This document shows positions 6,091-7,143 of a stretch of DNA of 7,143 nucleotides, piece after piece (positions within the stretch are counted from its first letter, which is position 1; each line of letters starts with the position of its first letter). A program made the position numbers and the translations under genes. Source of the stretch: an uncultured Bryobacterales bacterium. GTDB lineage: Bacteria > Acidobacteriota > Terriglobia > Bryobacterales > Bryobacteraceae. The stretch spans positions 19,416 to 26,558 of the forward strand of contig CALMAV010000102.1 of the NCBI GenBank assembly GCA_937859895.1, given 5' to 3'. The notes under the pieces were generated by a model that searched no databases, was not told the DNA's origin, and was given only the letters and a program-made list of their open reading frames with translations.

Positions 6091-7143
6091 ATGGGCTGGT
6101 ACACCTTAAACGTGAAGTCTCCGTATCGAATTCGAGATACAGTTGCGGTTCTGTGTGTTCTCGCACTGATAACGCCTCCGGTTGAGGCGCGCAATCGCAA
6201 AGGCGATAAATTTATTAAGTTAGGCCAGAAGGCCGAGACTGCGAAGGACTATGACGCTGCCCTTGGCTACTATGACCAGGCAGTGGCGGCAGATCCCAAC
6301 GAAGCGGCCTATCTGCTCGCCGAGCAGCGTCTGCGGGCGAAGGCTGCCGAAGCCCATCAAATTGAGGGGCGCACCTTGCGCAGCGAAGGCCGCCTAGATG
6401 AGGCTCTAATCCAGTTTCAGAAGGCCTACCTCGCTGATCCTTCCTCCGCCATTGCCTTGCAAAGTATTCGTGACACCACCGCAATGATCAAGCAGCGGAA
6501 TGCGGGACCTCCTGGCACCGTTGTGCTTACTCCGGCCGAGCGCAATCGCCAAGAAACCGAGCGGCGGATCAACTCGCTCGAAGGCCCCCCGATGCTTCGC
6601 CCCATCAACGGCCAGATCAGTAGCCTCAAGATGAACAATCAACCGGTGCGAGTGCTTTATGAAAGCGTCAGCAAACTCGCCGGTATCAACGTGCTGTTCG
6701 ACCCGCAGGGCATTGAGACGGTTGCCGGCAAGAACTTCAACCTCGATCTGAATAACGTCACGCTTCAGGAAGCACTCAATTACATCGCGCTCGAAACGCA
6801 TACATTCTGGAAGCCGATCAGTCAGAACGCAATCTTCGTAAGTCAGGAAACTGATCAGAAGAGGACCGAATATGCTGACGAAGTAGTCAAAGTTTTCTAT
6901 ATTCAGAACGCCAGCACGGCTAACGAATTTACAGAAATCTTCAATGCCGTTCGCACCGGCGCGCGCCTCACGGTGGGTGCCTTTTCTGTTCCGAGCCAAA
7001 GCGCCATCATCGCGCGCGGCACCGTGGATACGATGGCATTAGTTGAAAAGCTTGTGCATGATCTTGATCACCCGAAGGCGGAGGTGGTGATCGACGTCAT
7101 CGTCATGTCAGTGAACAAGTCGCATGTGACTACCCTCGGCGCC
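6091..7143 (+). CDS. TPR-containing secretin (GspD/PilQ-like), N-terminal part, cut by window edge
   Basis: Outer-membrane secretin, the gated ring through which type II secretion or type IV pilus systems pass substrates or the pilus. The visible 351 residues begin with a signal peptide (basic start, hydrophobic 17-28, probable cleavage after VEA at 33). Two TPR-like units follow at about 39-72 and 87-118, each with the Ala/Gly-Tyr-Asp/Pro pattern and ending in ADPN or ADPS. A linker at 135-170 leads to an N0/STN-like domain at 174-250 (for example LYESVSKLAGINVLFDP) and an N1-like secretin_N domain at about 262-328. The last residues, EVVIDVIVMSVN, begin the secretin core, so most of the pore lies beyond the window. 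The ATG at 6091 is the first start after an in-frame TAG at 6082; no clear Shine-Dalgarno sequence precedes it. The TPR domain in front of STN is the form I associate with Acidobacteria. Type II secretion versus pilus cannot be decided here. Confidence 0.87.
   Translation, partial: MGWYTLNVKSPYRIRDTVAVLCVLALITPPVEARNRKGDKFIKLGQKAETAKDYDAALGYYDQAVAADPNEAAYLLAEQRLRAKAAEAHQIEGRTLRSEGRLDEALIQFQKAYLADPSSAIALQSIRDTTAMIKQRNAGPPGTVVLTPAERNRQETERRINSLEGPPMLRPINGQISSLKMNNQPVRVLYESVSKLAGINVLFDPQGIETVAGKNFNLDLNNVTLQEALNYIALETHTFWKPISQNAIFVSQETDQKRTEYADEVVKVFYIQNASTANEFTEIFNAVRTGARLTVGAFSVPSQSAIIARGTVDTMALVEKLVHDLDHPKAEVVIDVIVMSVNKSHVTTLGA

Noticed and set aside
6406..6999. 197-residue minus-strand frame opposite the secretin gene
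   Set aside because: It is the antisense shadow of a clearly coding secretin reading frame with TPR and N0/N1 domains.

Overview
This window looks like ordinary chromosomal DNA from a Gram-negative soil-type bacterium. Most likely it is an acidobacterium: the TPR-plus-secretin architecture at the right end and the general flavour of the proteins fit that phylum. This placement is an inference from gene content, not a proven assignment. I found no mobile element, CRISPR array, rRNA or tRNA.

Layout. Left part (1-1686, + strand): the 3' portion of a major facilitator transporter of the anion:cation symporter type, cut by the window edge, then a small secreted outer-membrane beta-barrel protein. 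Middle part (1699-5916, - strand, so transcribed right to left): smpB, leucyl aminopeptidase pepA, a protein with two zinc-binding HxxxCxxC motifs, a secreted M23 metallopeptidase and a nucleotidyltransferase-like gene, with gaps of 18, 90, 33 and 9 bases. Right part (6091-7143, + strand): the N-terminal 351 residues of a TPR-containing secretin, cut by the window edge and divergent from smpB across a 174-base intergenic region.

How the genes relate. smpB (trans-translation and ribosome rescue) followed by pepA (aminopeptidase) makes a plausible protein quality-control pair. The zinc-finger protein and M23 peptidase may be read on the same transcript or from a promoter in the 90-base gap. The beta-barrel protein, the M23 peptidase and the secretin all belong to the cell envelope. 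The transporter has no visible metabolic partner here.

The most notable observation is that the nucleotidyltransferase-like gene is broken by one in-frame TAG codon. The sequence after the stop continues in the same frame for 60 codons that read like the expected C-terminal part of the family. It is therefore a recent nonsense pseudogene, a sequencing error or, less likely, a readthrough gene. I see no convincing new multi-gene system in this window.
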